Of a stretch of DNA of 64,000 bases, positions 55,049 to 64,000 are shown in pieces (positions within the stretch are counted from its first letter, which is position 1; every line of letters begins with the position of its first letter). A program made the position numbers and the translations under genes. The notes below the pieces were generated by a model that saw only the letters and a program-made list of their open reading frames with translations, searched no databases and had not been told where the DNA came from. The stretch comes from Comamonadaceae bacterium M7527 (GTDB lineage Bacteria; Pseudomonadota; Gammaproteobacteria; Burkholderiales; Burkholderiaceae_C), in the NCBI GenBank assembly GCA_021044545.1, contig CP087990.1, positions 1,798,001 to 1,862,000 of the forward strand. The letters are read 5' to 3'.

Positions 55049-56193
55049 ATGCCGCGCCCTATTCAAGCTGTTATCCATGTCGATGGTTTGCGCCATAACC
55101 TGGCCGCCATGCACGCTGCAGCGCCGCATGCACGGGTGTGGGCCGTGGTGAAGGCCAACGCCTATGGCCACGGCATTGAGCGCGCGTTTGATGGGCTGCG
55201 CGCCGCTGATGGTTTTGCGCTACTTGACCTGGCAGAGGCCCAACGTGTCCGCGCACTGGGTTGGCGCGGCCCCATTTTTTGTTGTTGGAGGGTGTCTTTG
55301 AGTTGCGCGACCTGGAACTTTGCTCGCGCCTGGACCTGTGGCATGTGGTGCATTGTGAGAGACAAATCGACTGGCTTGCCACGCACAAAACGCAGCTTGG
55401 CCACCATGTGTTTTTAAAGCTCAACTCCGGCATGAACCGTCTGGGCTTCACGCCTGATGCGTTTCGCGCGGCCTGGACACGCTTGGATGCACTACCGCAA
55501 GTTGAAGAAATATCGCTGATGACGCACTTTAGCGACGCCGATGGCGATCGCGGCGTAGCCCATCAAGTGGCTGTTTTTGAGCGCGCCACGCGTGACTTGG
55601 CAGGCGCACGTGCGCTGTGCAATACGGCCGCCACGTTGCGTCATGCAGGCGCAGCGCTTGAGGTGCAACACCAAACCAGCGAGTTGAGCGCGGACTGGGT
55701 GCGCGCTGGCATTGCCTTGTACGGCAGCGCTCCCGACCACCCGGCAGGCAGCGCCCAAACCTGGGGCCTGCAGCCTGCCATGACACTGAAGAGTGAACTG
55801 CTGGCGGTGCAGCACTTGCAAGCGGGCGACACCGTGGGCTATGGCTCAACGTTTACAGCCGACAAAGCCATGAGCCTTGGCGTGGTGGCTTGCGGCTACG
55901 CGGACGGCTACCCACGGCATGCGCCTACAGGTACACCTGTGCTGGTGGACGGCATTGCCACCCGCTTGGTGGGCCGTGTGAGCATGGATATGCTCACCGT
56001 TGACCTTACCCCGGTGCTTGAGCAGCGCGGCCAAATGCCTGGCGCGGGCGCTGAAGTGGTGTTGTGGGGTTACAGCAAGCACGGTACTTTGCTGCCAGTG
56101 GACGAGGTTGCATACAGTGCACACACCATTGCCTATGAGTTGCTGTGTGCCATTGCCCCGCGGGTGCCTGTGGTGGTAGCCAGCGCTGACTGA
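55049..56193 (+). CDS. alr: Alanine racemase, frameshifted in this sequence
   Basis: PLP-dependent alanine racemase, about 381 residues once repaired, supplying D-alanine for peptidoglycan. The first frame has the PLP Lys in VVKANAYGHG; the second, from about 55281, has FLKLNSGMNRLGF, LMTHFSDAD and the catalytic Tyr region VACGYADGYPRH. A run of six T (55275-55280) precedes the break; seven would give GPIFLLLEGVFEL. An essential wall enzyme unless a second copy exists, so probably intact in the cell. Confidence 0.94.
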
Positions 56194-56305
56194 CGCCTTT
56201 CACAGGGTGATGTTCACGTTCTGCGGTGCATCACAATAGCGTTTTAAAAATCTGTAGCGCCGCTGTAGCGCGTATCGCCTTAAAAAAACCGTTACTCTTG
56301 CCGTC

Positions 56306-57335
56306 ATGCAAACGCAACACCCACCTCTTAAGTTTCTCTCGCCTGCTTGGTTTTCCATTGTGATGGGGCTGGCGGGCTTGGCGTTGACCTGGTCGAACGC
56401 GCAAGCCCGTATGGGCGAGCCCGCGCGGCTGTTGGCCATGGCCCTGGGCGGTGTTGCGGCTACCGTGTTGGTGGTCTTGTTGGTGCTTAGCGTGCGCCGC
56501 GCACAGCAGTTCCCAGAGGCTTTGGCGCAAGATCTGACACATCCGGTGCGTCATGCGTTTGTAGCCGCAGTGCCAGTGGGCATGTTGTTGCTACTGGCCT
56601 TGTTTGTACAAGTGTTGGGCCCCAGTATCTGGTTGGCTGCAGCATGGTGTGTCACGGCTTGCGCGCAAATGGCGGTGACTTGGTGGGTGTTGTCGCGTTG
56701 GCTAAAACCTGCGGTGCCAGACGACAGTGGCAACACTGCTATGTGGCCAGGTATCACGCCTGTTTTGTTTATCCCCTGTAGTGGGCAACGTGGTGGCACC
56801 TTTGGCTGGCGTAGCGCTGGGTTTTGAGACGTGGTCTGTCATGCAGTTGGCAATTGCCTTGTTTTTCTGGCCCATGGTGTTTGTGTTGGTGTTGGCCAGG
56901 CGAGCCGCTCACAGTGCCTTGCCGCCCAAGCTGCTACCCACGTGGTTTATTACAGTGGCGCCACCATCAGTAGGCGGCGTGGTGGCCTTGCAAATGGGCG
57001 CGCCCTTGTGGCTGGCGCATATGGCTTGGGCCCTGGCCTTGTTCACCTTGTTGTGGGTAGCCCCGGTGTTGCGCCGCGCCGCCAACGAGGGCTTTCACAT
57101 GGGATTCTGGGCTATGTCCTTCCCAATGGCAGCGTTGACCAGCCTCACACTCAAATTGTCTGCGGCCACGCCTGCCAATACGCTGTTGGCTGCAGCGGCC
57201 ATGGCGGCTTTGGTGCTGACCAACGTGGTGATAGTCATGTTGGCGCTGTCTACATGGCGAGGCTTGAAAGCAGGCAGTTTGTTGGTGCCCGAGGTGCCAG
57301 TTGCCGGCACTGTGTTTCCCATAAAAGCGGTTTAG
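56306..57335 (+). CDS. TDT-family (TehA/SLAC1) membrane protein, frameshifted in this sequence
   Basis: A membrane protein, about 343 residues once repaired, with about ten hydrophobic helices. SPAWFSIVMGLAGLALTW is the family start, and GNVVAPLAGVALGFETWSVM, FITVAPPSVGGVVAL and FHMGFWAMSFPMAAL follow in the second frame. This is the SLAC1/TehA fold, for anion or C4-dicarboxylate passage. The break is at the C run 56773-56776 (+1 or -2). Substrate unknown. Confidence 0.85.
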
Positions 57336-57407
57336 CAGCATTCAGGTCTTTGCCAGGACAGCTGGTCAAGCCATGGTGCATGGTGTGGTCAGTCGCCCAA
57401 GTGCGCG

Positions 57408-57728
57408 ATGGCCAACTTGAAAGCCGCTACAGTCAAGGCCACTATGACTGGCAACATCCCCGCAGACAATGACGACTGGACCTTGGTTGCCAGCTACAGC
57501 GATGCGCAGAAAGCCTATGTGTTGCAAGCCTGCTTGCAGGCTGCTGGCGTACCAGCCGAGTTGGCCGATGCACACATGGCGCAAACGCATTCCTTGTTGG
57601 CTGGCGCCATACCCGTGCGCTTGCTTGTGCCCAAGAGTTGGCACGACCAAGCGCTGCGGGTGCTGCAAGCTTTTGAGCGCGGCGACTTCGCGCTGCCAGA
57701 CGACTATGACGATGAGAGTCAACCATGA
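57408..57728 (+). CDS. DUF2007 family protein
   Basis: A 106-residue small protein, or 94 if the ATG at 57444 is used. WTLVASYSDAQKAYVLQACL and LLAGAIPVRLLVPKSWHDQALRVLQ match the DUF2007 putative signal-transducing fold; LQAAGVPAELAD lies between. An acidic tail (LPDDYDDESQP) follows. The stop overlaps the start of the GMC gene (ATGA), so the two are co-translated. Function unknown. Confidence 0.75.
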   Translation: MANLKAATVKATMTGNIPADNDDWTLVASYSDAQKAYVLQACLQAAGVPAELADAHMAQTHSLLAGAIPVRLLVPKSWHDQALRVLQAFERGDFALPDDYDDESQP

Positions 57729-59428
57729 CAACTACAACCGACCCAGATCAACAAACGCACGCACGAACAGATAGCCATGGTGTGCCGCCAGCGGCTGAGT
57801 TTGACTACATCGTGGTGGGCGCTGGTACGGCAGGGTGTTTGCTGGCCAACCGCTTAAGCGCCGACAGCACCAAGCGTGTGTTGCTGCTAGAGGCTGGCAA
57901 GCCGGACAACTACCACTGGATACACATCCCTGTGGGCTACCTGTACTGCATTGGTAACCCGCGCACAGACTGGATGTACAACACAGAGCCAGCCGCAGGG
58001 CTCAATGGGCGCAGCTTGCGCTACCCGCGCGGCAAGACATTGGGCGGCTGCTCCAGTATCAACGGCATGATTTACATGCGTGGTCAAGCCAGGGACTACG
58101 ACCAATGGGCTGCGCTCATAGGTGATGATGCCTGGCGTTGGGACAACTGCCTGCCAGACTTTTTGGCCCACGAGTCGCACTACAGCCTAGACGCTGAGCA
58201 CGCCACCAACACGCAGTGGCACGCCAAAGGTGGTGAGTGGCGCGTCGAAAAACAACGTTTACGTTGGGAAGTGTTGGATGCTTTTTCCAAAGCTGCGCAG
58301 CAAAGTGGCATAGCCGCCACGGCGGACTTCAACCGTGGCGACAACACCGGCGTGGGTTATTTTGAGGTTAATCAGCGCAGCGGCTGGCGCTGGAATACGT
58401 CTAAAGCGTTTTTACGCGGCATTAAAAGCCGGCCTAATTTGCAAGTGCGCACCCAGGCCCAAGTGGCCAGTCTGCAGTTGTCGCGCAAGCCCGATGGCTG
58501 GCAGTGTCTGGGCGTTAGCCTGCTGGACGGCACCCAGCTGCGAGCCACCCACAGCGTGGTGTTGAGCGCCGGTAGCATAGGGTCGGCGCAGTTGCTGCAG
58601 TGTTCTGGCATAGGCGATGCGCAGGTGCTGCACGCCGCGGGTGTGAAGCCGCAGGTGCATTTGCCTGGTGTGGGGCGCAACCTACAAGACCACTTGCAAA
58701 TCCGGACCGTATTTAAAGTGCGCGGTGTGGCCACGCTCAACACCATGGCCAACAGCTTGTGGGGCAAGGCCAAAATTGGCTTGGAATACGCTTTCAAGCG
58801 CTCTGGTCCCATGAGCATGGCACCTAGCCAGTTGGGTGTGTTCACCCGCTCAAGCCCAGAGATGGCGCACGCCAACTTGCAATACCATGTGCAGCCCTTG
58901 AGCCTGGATGCATTTGGTGAGCCCTTGCACAGCTTCAACGCTTTCACCGCCAGTGTGTGCAACCTTAACCCCAGCAGTCGTGGCACGGTACACATTAAAA
59001 CGCCTAATGCGGCAGATGCACCCGCGATTGCGCCCAACTATTTGTCTACTGATGAAGACAGGCACATTGCGGCGGATTCCTTGCGCATCACGCGTCGCAT
59101 CGTGGCGCAGTCCGCATTGGCCTCTTACCAGCCCGAAGAGGTCAAGCCCGGCGTGCAATACCAAAGCGACCAAGAGCTGGCCAAGCTCGCAGGTGACATT
59201 GCCACCACCATATTTCACCCAGTCGGCACGACCAAAATGGGTTCTGATGACGACTTGATGGCGGTTGTCGACAGCCGTTTGCGCGTCAAAGATGGCAGTG
59301 GCGGTGTTGTTGCAGGTTTGCGTGTGGTGGATGCAGGCGTGATGCCCACCATTACCAGTGGCAACACAAACAGCCCCACATTGATGATTGCCGAAAAAGC
59401 CGCGAGGTGGCTTTTAGCGGTTGATTAG
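57725..59428 (+). CDS. GMC-family oxidoreductase (choline dehydrogenase-like)
   Basis: A 567-residue GMC flavoprotein. The FAD motif VGAGTAGCLLANRLS is near the N-terminus, with RYPRGKTLGGCSSINGMIYMRG (GMC signature 1) and SAGSIGSAQLLQCSGIG (signature 2). The C-terminal catalytic His is expected in IFHPVGTTKMG, and TITSGNTNSPTLMIAEKAA closes the FAD site. The alcohol substrate cannot be assigned; choline is only one option. It overlaps the DUF2007 gene by 4 bases. Confidence 0.88.
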   Translation: MTTTTDPDQQTHARTDSHGVPPAAEFDYIVVGAGTAGCLLANRLSADSTKRVLLLEAGKPDNYHWIHIPVGYLYCIGNPRTDWMYNTEPAAGLNGRSLRYPRGKTLGGCSSINGMIYMRGQARDYDQWAALIGDDAWRWDNCLPDFLAHESHYSLDAEHATNTQWHAKGGEWRVEKQRLRWEVLDAFSKAAQQSGIAATADFNRGDNTGVGYFEVNQRSGWRWNTSKAFLRGIKSRPNLQVRTQAQVASLQLSRKPDGWQCLGVSLLDGTQLRATHSVVLSAGSIGSAQLLQCSGIGDAQVLHAAGVKPQVHLPGVGRNLQDHLQIRTVFKVRGVATLNTMANSLWGKAKIGLEYAFKRSGPMSMAPSQLGVFTRSSPEMAHANLQYHVQPLSLDAFGEPLHSFNAFTASVCNLNPSSRGTVHIKTPNAADAPAIAPNYLSTDEDRHIAADSLRITRRIVAQSALASYQPEEVKPGVQYQSDQELAKLAGDIATTIFHPVGTTKMGSDDDLMAVVDSRLRVKDGSGGVVAGLRVVDAGVMPTITSGNTNSPTLMIAEKAARWLLAVD

Positions 59429-59446
59429 TCCAGTCATAGGTCTGTG

Positions 59447-59469
59447 TCCCTAGGGAAAGTCCTCATAGT
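59447..59469 (+). promoter_or_regulatory. Possible activator-dependent promoter
   Basis: TCCCTAGGGA (59447-59456) is a perfect 10-base palindrome, with CATAGT (59464-59469) as a -10-like hexamer and no -35. It suits an activator-bound promoter for the downstream transcript. Confidence 0.3.
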
Positions 59470-59473
59470 CTAG

Positions 59474-59618
59474 GCCTGCCTGGCTTGTTACATTGGTTGC
59501 ACTCGCGCGGTAGGCATCAGCTGCTTGCCTCGCATGCGAGGATCGAGGAGACATTCGCTAGCGCACCCAAAGAGGTGCCACAACCACAAAGCGCCGGTGA
59601 AAGCCGGCGCTTTTTTTT
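59474..59618 (+). ncRNA. Candidate small RNA with terminator
   Basis: Three hairpins line up: GCCTGCC/GGTAGGC (59474-59515), CCTCGCATGCGAGG (59528-59541) and a perfect GCGCCGG/CCGGCGC stem with eight T (59591-59618). The RNA would be about 145 bases, between the GMC and TSUP genes. It could instead be the GMC terminator plus a TSUP leader. Confidence 0.42.
59588..59618 (+). terminator. Rho-independent terminator between GMC and TSUP genes
   Basis: A perfect 7-base GC stem (59591-59597 with 59604-59610), flanked by AAA, is followed by eight T. It lies 160 bases after the GMC stop and before the TSUP start, which also rules out a longer TSUP frame. Confidence 0.9.
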
Positions 59619-59670
59619 CGTGTCTGGCATAAGCGTATGCATGCGCGTGGGCCCCCACCCGAGTAGTTTC

Positions 59671-60429
59671 ATGGAATTGTTATTGGTCACAGTGGCCTCG
59701 TTTGCCGCTGGTTTTGTGGACGCCATTGTGGGTGGTGGCGGCTTGGTGCTGGTACCCGCCATGTTTGCCACATTCCCCAACGCACATCCGGCCACTTTGT
59801 TTGGCGTGAACAAAAGCGCCTCCATGTGGGGCACAGCGGCTGCGGCATGGCAGTTTTCCAGGCGTGTGAACATGCCTTGGGGCTCTTTGTTGCCTGCGGT
59901 GGTGCTGGCTTTGCTGGGTTCGCTATTGGGCGCGTGGCTGGTCACCAAAATATCGCCAGAGTTATTTCGCCAGGCTTTGCCCGTCATATTGTTGGCGGTG
60001 CTGCTGTACACCTTGGTTAAAAAAGACATGGGTCGCGAGCACAAGCCGCGCTTTGCTGCCAAAGGCGAGCGCCTTGTTATGTGCAGCTTGGGGCTTGTGA
60101 TTGGCTTTTATGACGGATTCTTTGGGCCAGGCACGGGCAGCTTTTTGGTATTTGCCATGGTGCGTTGGTTGGGCTTTGACTTTTTGCACGCCAGCGCCAA
60201 TGCCAAGGTGTTAAACCTTGCTTCCAATATGGCCGCGCTTGGTTTGTTCATCAGTACCGGTCATATTTGGTGGCACCTGGTGGTGTACATCGCCATTGCC
60301 AATGTTGCTGGCAGTTTGCTGGGCACACGCTTGGCGCTGCGCCATGGCTCAGGCTTTGTGCGCTTGGCCTTTATGGTGGTGGTGAGCTTGCTGATTTTTA
60401 AAACCGCTTGGGATGCTTACTTGGCCTAA
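59671..60429 (+). CDS. TSUP/TauE-family permease
   Basis: A 252-residue inner-membrane protein with about eight helices. FAAGFVDAIVGGGGLVLVPAM in the first half and FYDGFFGPGTGSF in the second are the duplicated TauE/SafE signatures. It may export sulfite, sulfoacetate or similar anions; no substrate can be assigned. The ATG at 59671 is chosen because upstream sequence contains a terminator. Confidence 0.88.
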   Translation: MELLLVTVASFAAGFVDAIVGGGGLVLVPAMFATFPNAHPATLFGVNKSASMWGTAAAAWQFSRRVNMPWGSLLPAVVLALLGSLLGAWLVTKISPELFRQALPVILLAVLLYTLVKKDMGREHKPRFAAKGERLVMCSLGLVIGFYDGFFGPGTGSFLVFAMVRWLGFDFLHASANAKVLNLASNMAALGLFISTGHIWWHLVVYIAIANVAGSLLGTRLALRHGSGFVRLAFMVVVSLLIFKTAWDAYLA

Positions 60430-60458
60430 GTGGGGCCCGCTGTTTGGGCGGGGTCCAC

Positions 60459-62533
60459 TTACGGGTCAATGGGGGCGTCGTCTATGGGCTTGGCATCTGG
60501 TGCCGCTGGCGGTGGTGCTGGTTGCGTACGAAGCCTGCTTGCTGGTGCCAATGCTTGCTGCGCAGCGGGGTTGTTGGTTGGGTCTGGCACTGTTAGCAAG
60601 GGCACATCGGCGCTGGGGCGCTGCACGCCTACAGGTGTCGACGCCAAGCCTTTTTGTACTGCCAGGATATCCTCTTCGCTGGGATACAGGTCTAGTAACA
60701 AGTAGTCAAAGACGCGCCTGGCAATGGGCGCGGCGTGTGCGCTGCCAAAGCCGGCGTTTTCTACGATAACGGCCAGAGCAACTTCGGGCGCTTCAGCGGG
60801 CGCAAACGCCACATACAGTGAGTGGTCACGCTGGGCCTCTTCGAGCTTGTCCGCATCGTATTTGTCCTGTTGGCCAATGGTGACGGCTTGTGCGGTACCT
60901 GTTTTGCCGCCGCTGGCATAGGGTGTGCCCGCGAATACAAGGCGCGACGTGCCTTCAAGGGTGACATCCACCATGGCGTCCTTGATGAGCTGGATGTTTT
61001 GTTTGTCAAAGCCCAAGTCTATGCCTTGGGTGGTCAGGCGTTGCTCGTTGGTACTGGAGTGCGATTCTCTGGTGGCCCGCACCACATGCGGCGTGTACTT
61101 GATGCCGTCGTTAGCCAATGTGGCTGTTGCGCTGGCAAGCTGCAGCATGGTGAAGGTGTTATAGCCTTGGCCAATGCCTAGTGAAATGGTCTCACCCGCA
61201 TACCAGCGTTGTTGGTCGCTGCGTTTGTAGGCCTTGCGCTTCCAGGCTTGGCTGGGCAACACACCAGCGACTTCGCCGCGCAAATCAATGCCTGTTAGCT
61301 GGCCAAAGCCAAAGGGCGCCATGAAGTCGTGTATGGCGTCAACACCGAGGTCATTGGCCAAGGCGTAGTAATAGGTGTTGCTGGATTTGACGATGCTGGT
61401 GCGCAAGTCGACATTGCCTAGGCTTTCGTCACCGTGACTGCGAAAGCGGTTGCCGCCAAATATCCAGTAACCAGGGTCGTAAGTGGTGGCTTGTGGTGTG
61501 CGTTTGCCCAACTCCAGTGCGGCCAAGCCCATAAAGGGTTTGTAGGTTGAGCCCGGGGGTAGCGCCCGCGCATGGCGCGGTTAAGAAGGGGTTTGTTCAC
61601 TGAGTCATTGAGCGCACGCCAGCTCTCTACGTCAATGCCTTCAACAAATAAGTTGGGGTCAAAGTGCGGCATGCTCACAAACGCCAGCACCTCACCGTTG
61701 CGTGGGTCAATGGCTACCAGCGCGCCGCGCCGCGTACCAAACAGCGACTCCACCATTTGTTGCAGCTTGGCGTCAACTGTGAGCTCTATCGTTTTACCCG
61801 GGCGCGCCGGCCTGCTGTCTAGCGTACGTACGGCGTGACCGCCAGCCGATGTCTCTACTCGGTCAATACCGGTTTGACCATGCAAGTCGCGCTCATAGCT
61901 TTGCTCGATGCCCAGTTTGCCTATGTAGTCTGTGCCGCGGTAGTTGCCTTTTTCTTCGTCTTCCCAGTTATCAATGGCCTGCTGCTCGCGTTGATTGATA
62001 CGCCCGATATAGCCTACTAAATGGCTAGCCGTTGAGCCCAGTGGGTAATTTCTAAAGAAGCGCGCACGAATATCGACACCCGGAAAGCGCCAGCGTTGCG
62101 CAGCAAATCGGGCCACTTCTTCGTCGTTTAACAGTGTGCGAAGCGGTACGGCTTCAAACGACTTGGTTTCACTTTTGACTTTGTAAAACTTGCGTCTATC
62201 GCGCTTGCTCACATTGACCACCTGGGCCAAGGCGTCAAGCGTTTCTTCGAGGTTGTCTACGCGTGATGGCGTAATTTCCAGTGTGTAGGCCGAGTAGTTG
62301 GACGCCAGCACCACACCGTTGCGGTCCACCACTTCACCGCGCATGGGCACCACTGGCAAAACGGCGGTGCGGTTGCTTTCGGCTTGTGCGTTGAGCGCTT
62401 GGTGGCGCAGGACTTGCAGGTAATAGGCGCGCGCCACCACCAAACCAAAAGCCAGTAGCACCACCACGCTGGCCACCAAGACGCGCGTGCGAAAGCGGTT
62501 TAAGTCGGCTTCAACGTTGCGTATTTCACTCAT
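60459..62533 (-). CDS. mrdA: Penicillin-binding protein 2 (MrdA), frameshifted in this sequence
   Basis: The peptidoglycan transpeptidase of the elongasome, about 691 residues once repaired. It has an N-terminal membrane helix (VASVVVLLAFGLVVARAYYL) and pedestal domain. The transpeptidase active site is split: the first frame ends after AMRGRYP, and the second begins PGSTYKPFMGLAALE with the STYK Ser-Lys. KSSNTYYY (SxN) and SGGKTGTAQ (KTG) follow. The break is in a run of five C (coding strand; G at 61555-61559); six would restore RYPPGSTYK. The Pro/Ala-rich C-terminal tail is unusual. It follows mreD by 16 bases. Confidence 0.94.
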
Positions 62534-62549
62534 GGCTGCTGGCCCATGC

Positions 62550-63079
62550 TTACAAAGGCCTGTTGTCGTCGGGGTCGTGCGCGCGACGCTGTGGTGCCAG
62601 CAGTATGGTGGCGACTATGGGCCATATAACGGCCTCTAAAACAGGTGCGCCCAAGGCGGGCCAGCCTGGCCAGCCGCTGCCCAGTGTCCAGCGCACCAGC
62701 CATTGCACAGCATGTGCGGCAAAGAATAAAGGCACCAACTGAACGGCTTGTCCGTCCAGCGTGAACCAGCGCATCGCCTGTGCATGCTGACAGTAAAGTA
62801 GGCCAACAGGCTGTAGGCTAGGGCATGCTCACCCAGCAGTGCGCTGCTGTGCACATCCATGAGCAGGCCAAAGAAAAAAGCTGCGCCCACGTTAACGCGT
62901 CGCGTTTGGTTTACGTTCCAGTAAACCAGCACCACAGCTAAAAAGTCAGGCAGCCACAAGCTGGTGTTACCCAACACGGTAGTTAACAGCATGTTCAGTA
63001 GCAACGCTGCAATCAACGCGCCCCAGATGAACCAGGCCGACGCGGGCAGCAGCAGCTGTTGGCCAGGACGCATGATCAT
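62550..63079 (-). CDS. mreD: Rod shape-determining protein MreD, frameshifted in this sequence
   Basis: A membrane protein, about 176 residues once repaired, of the elongasome. Hydrophobic helices with NTSLWLPDFLAVVLVYWNVN and FFFGLLMDVHSSALLGEHALAYSLL match MreD. The second frame starts at MRWFTLDGQAVQLVPLF. The break lies near 62774-62777 (one base missing). It overlaps mreC by 4 bases (ATGA) and lies 16 bases before mrdA. Confidence 0.9.
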
Positions 63080-63972
63080 TGAGATGCCCCCGTTACAGTC
63101 TTGGCTTGCGGCGCTGTCAAATCAGGTGCAACAGGTGTGGGCGGTGGCACCACCAGCACATAGCGTGTGGCATCAACTTGCGACAGCGGCTTGCAGCGAA
63201 TACTGGCGTAGTTGGTTTGCATTGGTTCAGGAATATCCACGATGGTGGCCACCGGCAGGCCCGCAGGGTATACGCCGTCTATGCCGCTGGTCATCAGCAC
63301 GTCGCCGGCCTTTATATTGGCGTTATTGCTGACAAAGCGCAGCTCAAGGTGTGTGCCGTCGCCGCCGACTTCGCCAAACAGTACATTGCGCTCGCCCGTA
63401 CGCGCATTCAGTACAGGCGTTGACTGGTTGCGGTCTGTCAGTACGGTGACCTCTGAGGTGAGCAAGTAGGCGCGTGTTACTTGACCATAAACGCCGTTGA
63501 CATCAATGACGGCAGAGCCAGCCTGTATGCCGTGTGCTGTGCCTTTGTCCAATATGACGCGCTTGGAATAAGGGTCTGGCGTTTGTGCAACAACCCGTGC
63601 GGCAAGGCCAGGGCCGGCCAAGCTGGCTTGCAGGTTTAGCAAGGCTTGCAAACGTTGTGTTTCTAATTTGAGATAGTCGATTTGCTGCACAGTTTCAGCT
63701 TGGCGCAGCAGTTGTTCATTGAGCACGGCGTTGGTTTGCTTGGCCGCGTCAAGCGACTGCACATAAGCGCCCAGCCACTGCGCGCCCACCAGCGGCTGGC
63801 GCAGCACCCATTGCACAGGGTACAAGCCAGTGGCCAGTACATTGCGAATGGGCTGGCCTATGGTGTAGCGCAAGTCGGCTGCCATGAGGCTAAACGACAG
63901 GGCCGTAAACACCAGCAGTTTGGTAAAGGCAGTTGTGCCTTGCTTGAAGAACGCGGGGGTGCGGTCTAACAC
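63076..63972 (-). CDS. mreC: Rod shape-determining protein MreC
   Basis: A 298-residue periplasmic elongasome protein with one N-terminal helix (KLLVFTALSFSLMAADLRY), a coiled coil (about residues 70-110) and the beta-domain (KGTAHGIQAGSAVIDVNGVYG, GVYPAGLPVATI). The start is a GTG at 63972. The Pro-rich tail (VVPPPTPVAP) is common. Twenty-one bases upstream, GAG-TAA at 63994-63999 fits the end of mreB, which would lie beyond the window. It heads the visible mreC-mreD-mrdA operon. Confidence 0.92.
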   Translation of the reverse strand: MLDRTPAFFKQGTTAFTKLLVFTALSFSLMAADLRYTIGQPIRNVLATGLYPVQWVLRQPLVGAQWLGAYVQSLDAAKQTNAVLNEQLLRQAETVQQIDYLKLETQRLQALLNLQASLAGPGLAARVVAQTPDPYSKRVILDKGTAHGIQAGSAVIDVNGVYGQVTRAYLLTSEVTVLTDRNQSTPVLNARTGERNVLFGEVGGDGTHLELRFVSNNANIKAGDVLMTSGIDGVYPAGLPVATIVDIPEPMQTNYASIRCKPLSQVDATRYVLVVPPPTPVAPDLTAPQAKTVTGASQ

Positions 63973-64000
63973 AAGGTTGAGCAGGCGTTGGCTTTACTCG

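Noticed and set aside
59485..59670. N-terminal extension of the TSUP permease
   Set aside because: It would run through a strong Rho-independent terminator and has no family pattern.
269..62777. Programmed frameshifting as the cause of the breaks
   Set aside because: The sites are unrelated in sequence, lack common slippery motifs and stimulators, and include essential genes with no known recoding.
1..64000. CRISPR arrays, IS elements, prophage, rRNA or tRNA genes
   Set aside because: No spaced direct repeats, transposase, integrase or structural RNA hallmarks were seen.

Overview
The window looks like the origin-proximal part of a betaproteobacterial chromosome, most likely Burkholderiales and possibly Comamonadaceae-like. 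The reasons are the mnmG-rsmG-parA-hydrolase-parB order, methionine synthase split into two proteins, a GTP-type PEP carboxykinase, the mreC-mreD-mrdA order and moderate GC content. The genus is an inference. I saw no rRNA, tRNA, IS element or CRISPR array.

Layout: 1-1704 holds a polyamine-type FAD oxidase (cut by the window edge) and agmatinase. 1884-10292 is a copper-handling block: DUF411 protein, CopA ATPase, DUF2946-like protein, TolC-like outer-membrane protein, multicopper oxidase, cupredoxin, CusF-like protein, CopZ-like chaperone and a Spy-like protein. 10293-10716 is a strong oriC candidate. 10717-18051 is chromosome maintenance and division: minCDE, mnmG, rsmG and parA/parB, with two parS sites inside mnmG and rsmG. 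18048-30797 is metabolism and regulators: D-lactate dehydrogenase, cobalamin adenosyltransferase, mmsA, acetoacetyl-CoA synthetase and three LysR proteins. 30882-35695 is pckG with an unusual palindrome-rich upstream region, a 48-residue membrane protein, and kynU-kynA. 35727-45501 has recQ, rhodanese, SDR, the two parts of metH, an NCS1 permease and a LysE-type exporter; an SAH riboswitch precedes only the second metH part. 45513-47323 is a probable acquired restriction-modification pair. 47451-64000 has comM, glnK-amtB, glcE-glcF, lplT, alr, a TDT-family channel, DUF2007 and GMC genes, a candidate small RNA, a TSUP permease, mrdA, mreD and mreC.

A dominant technical feature is frameshifts. 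Thirteen conserved genes carry fourteen small frame breaks. Most fit loss of one base from a homopolymer or doubled base. Essential genes such as mrdA, mreD and alr are among them, so the breaks are most likely consensus sequencing errors and the genes probably intact in the cell. Functionally the window couples origin firing and segregation, cell-shape and wall synthesis, copper detoxification, C1/methionine metabolism, gluconeogenic and ketone-body use, and nitrogen sensing.
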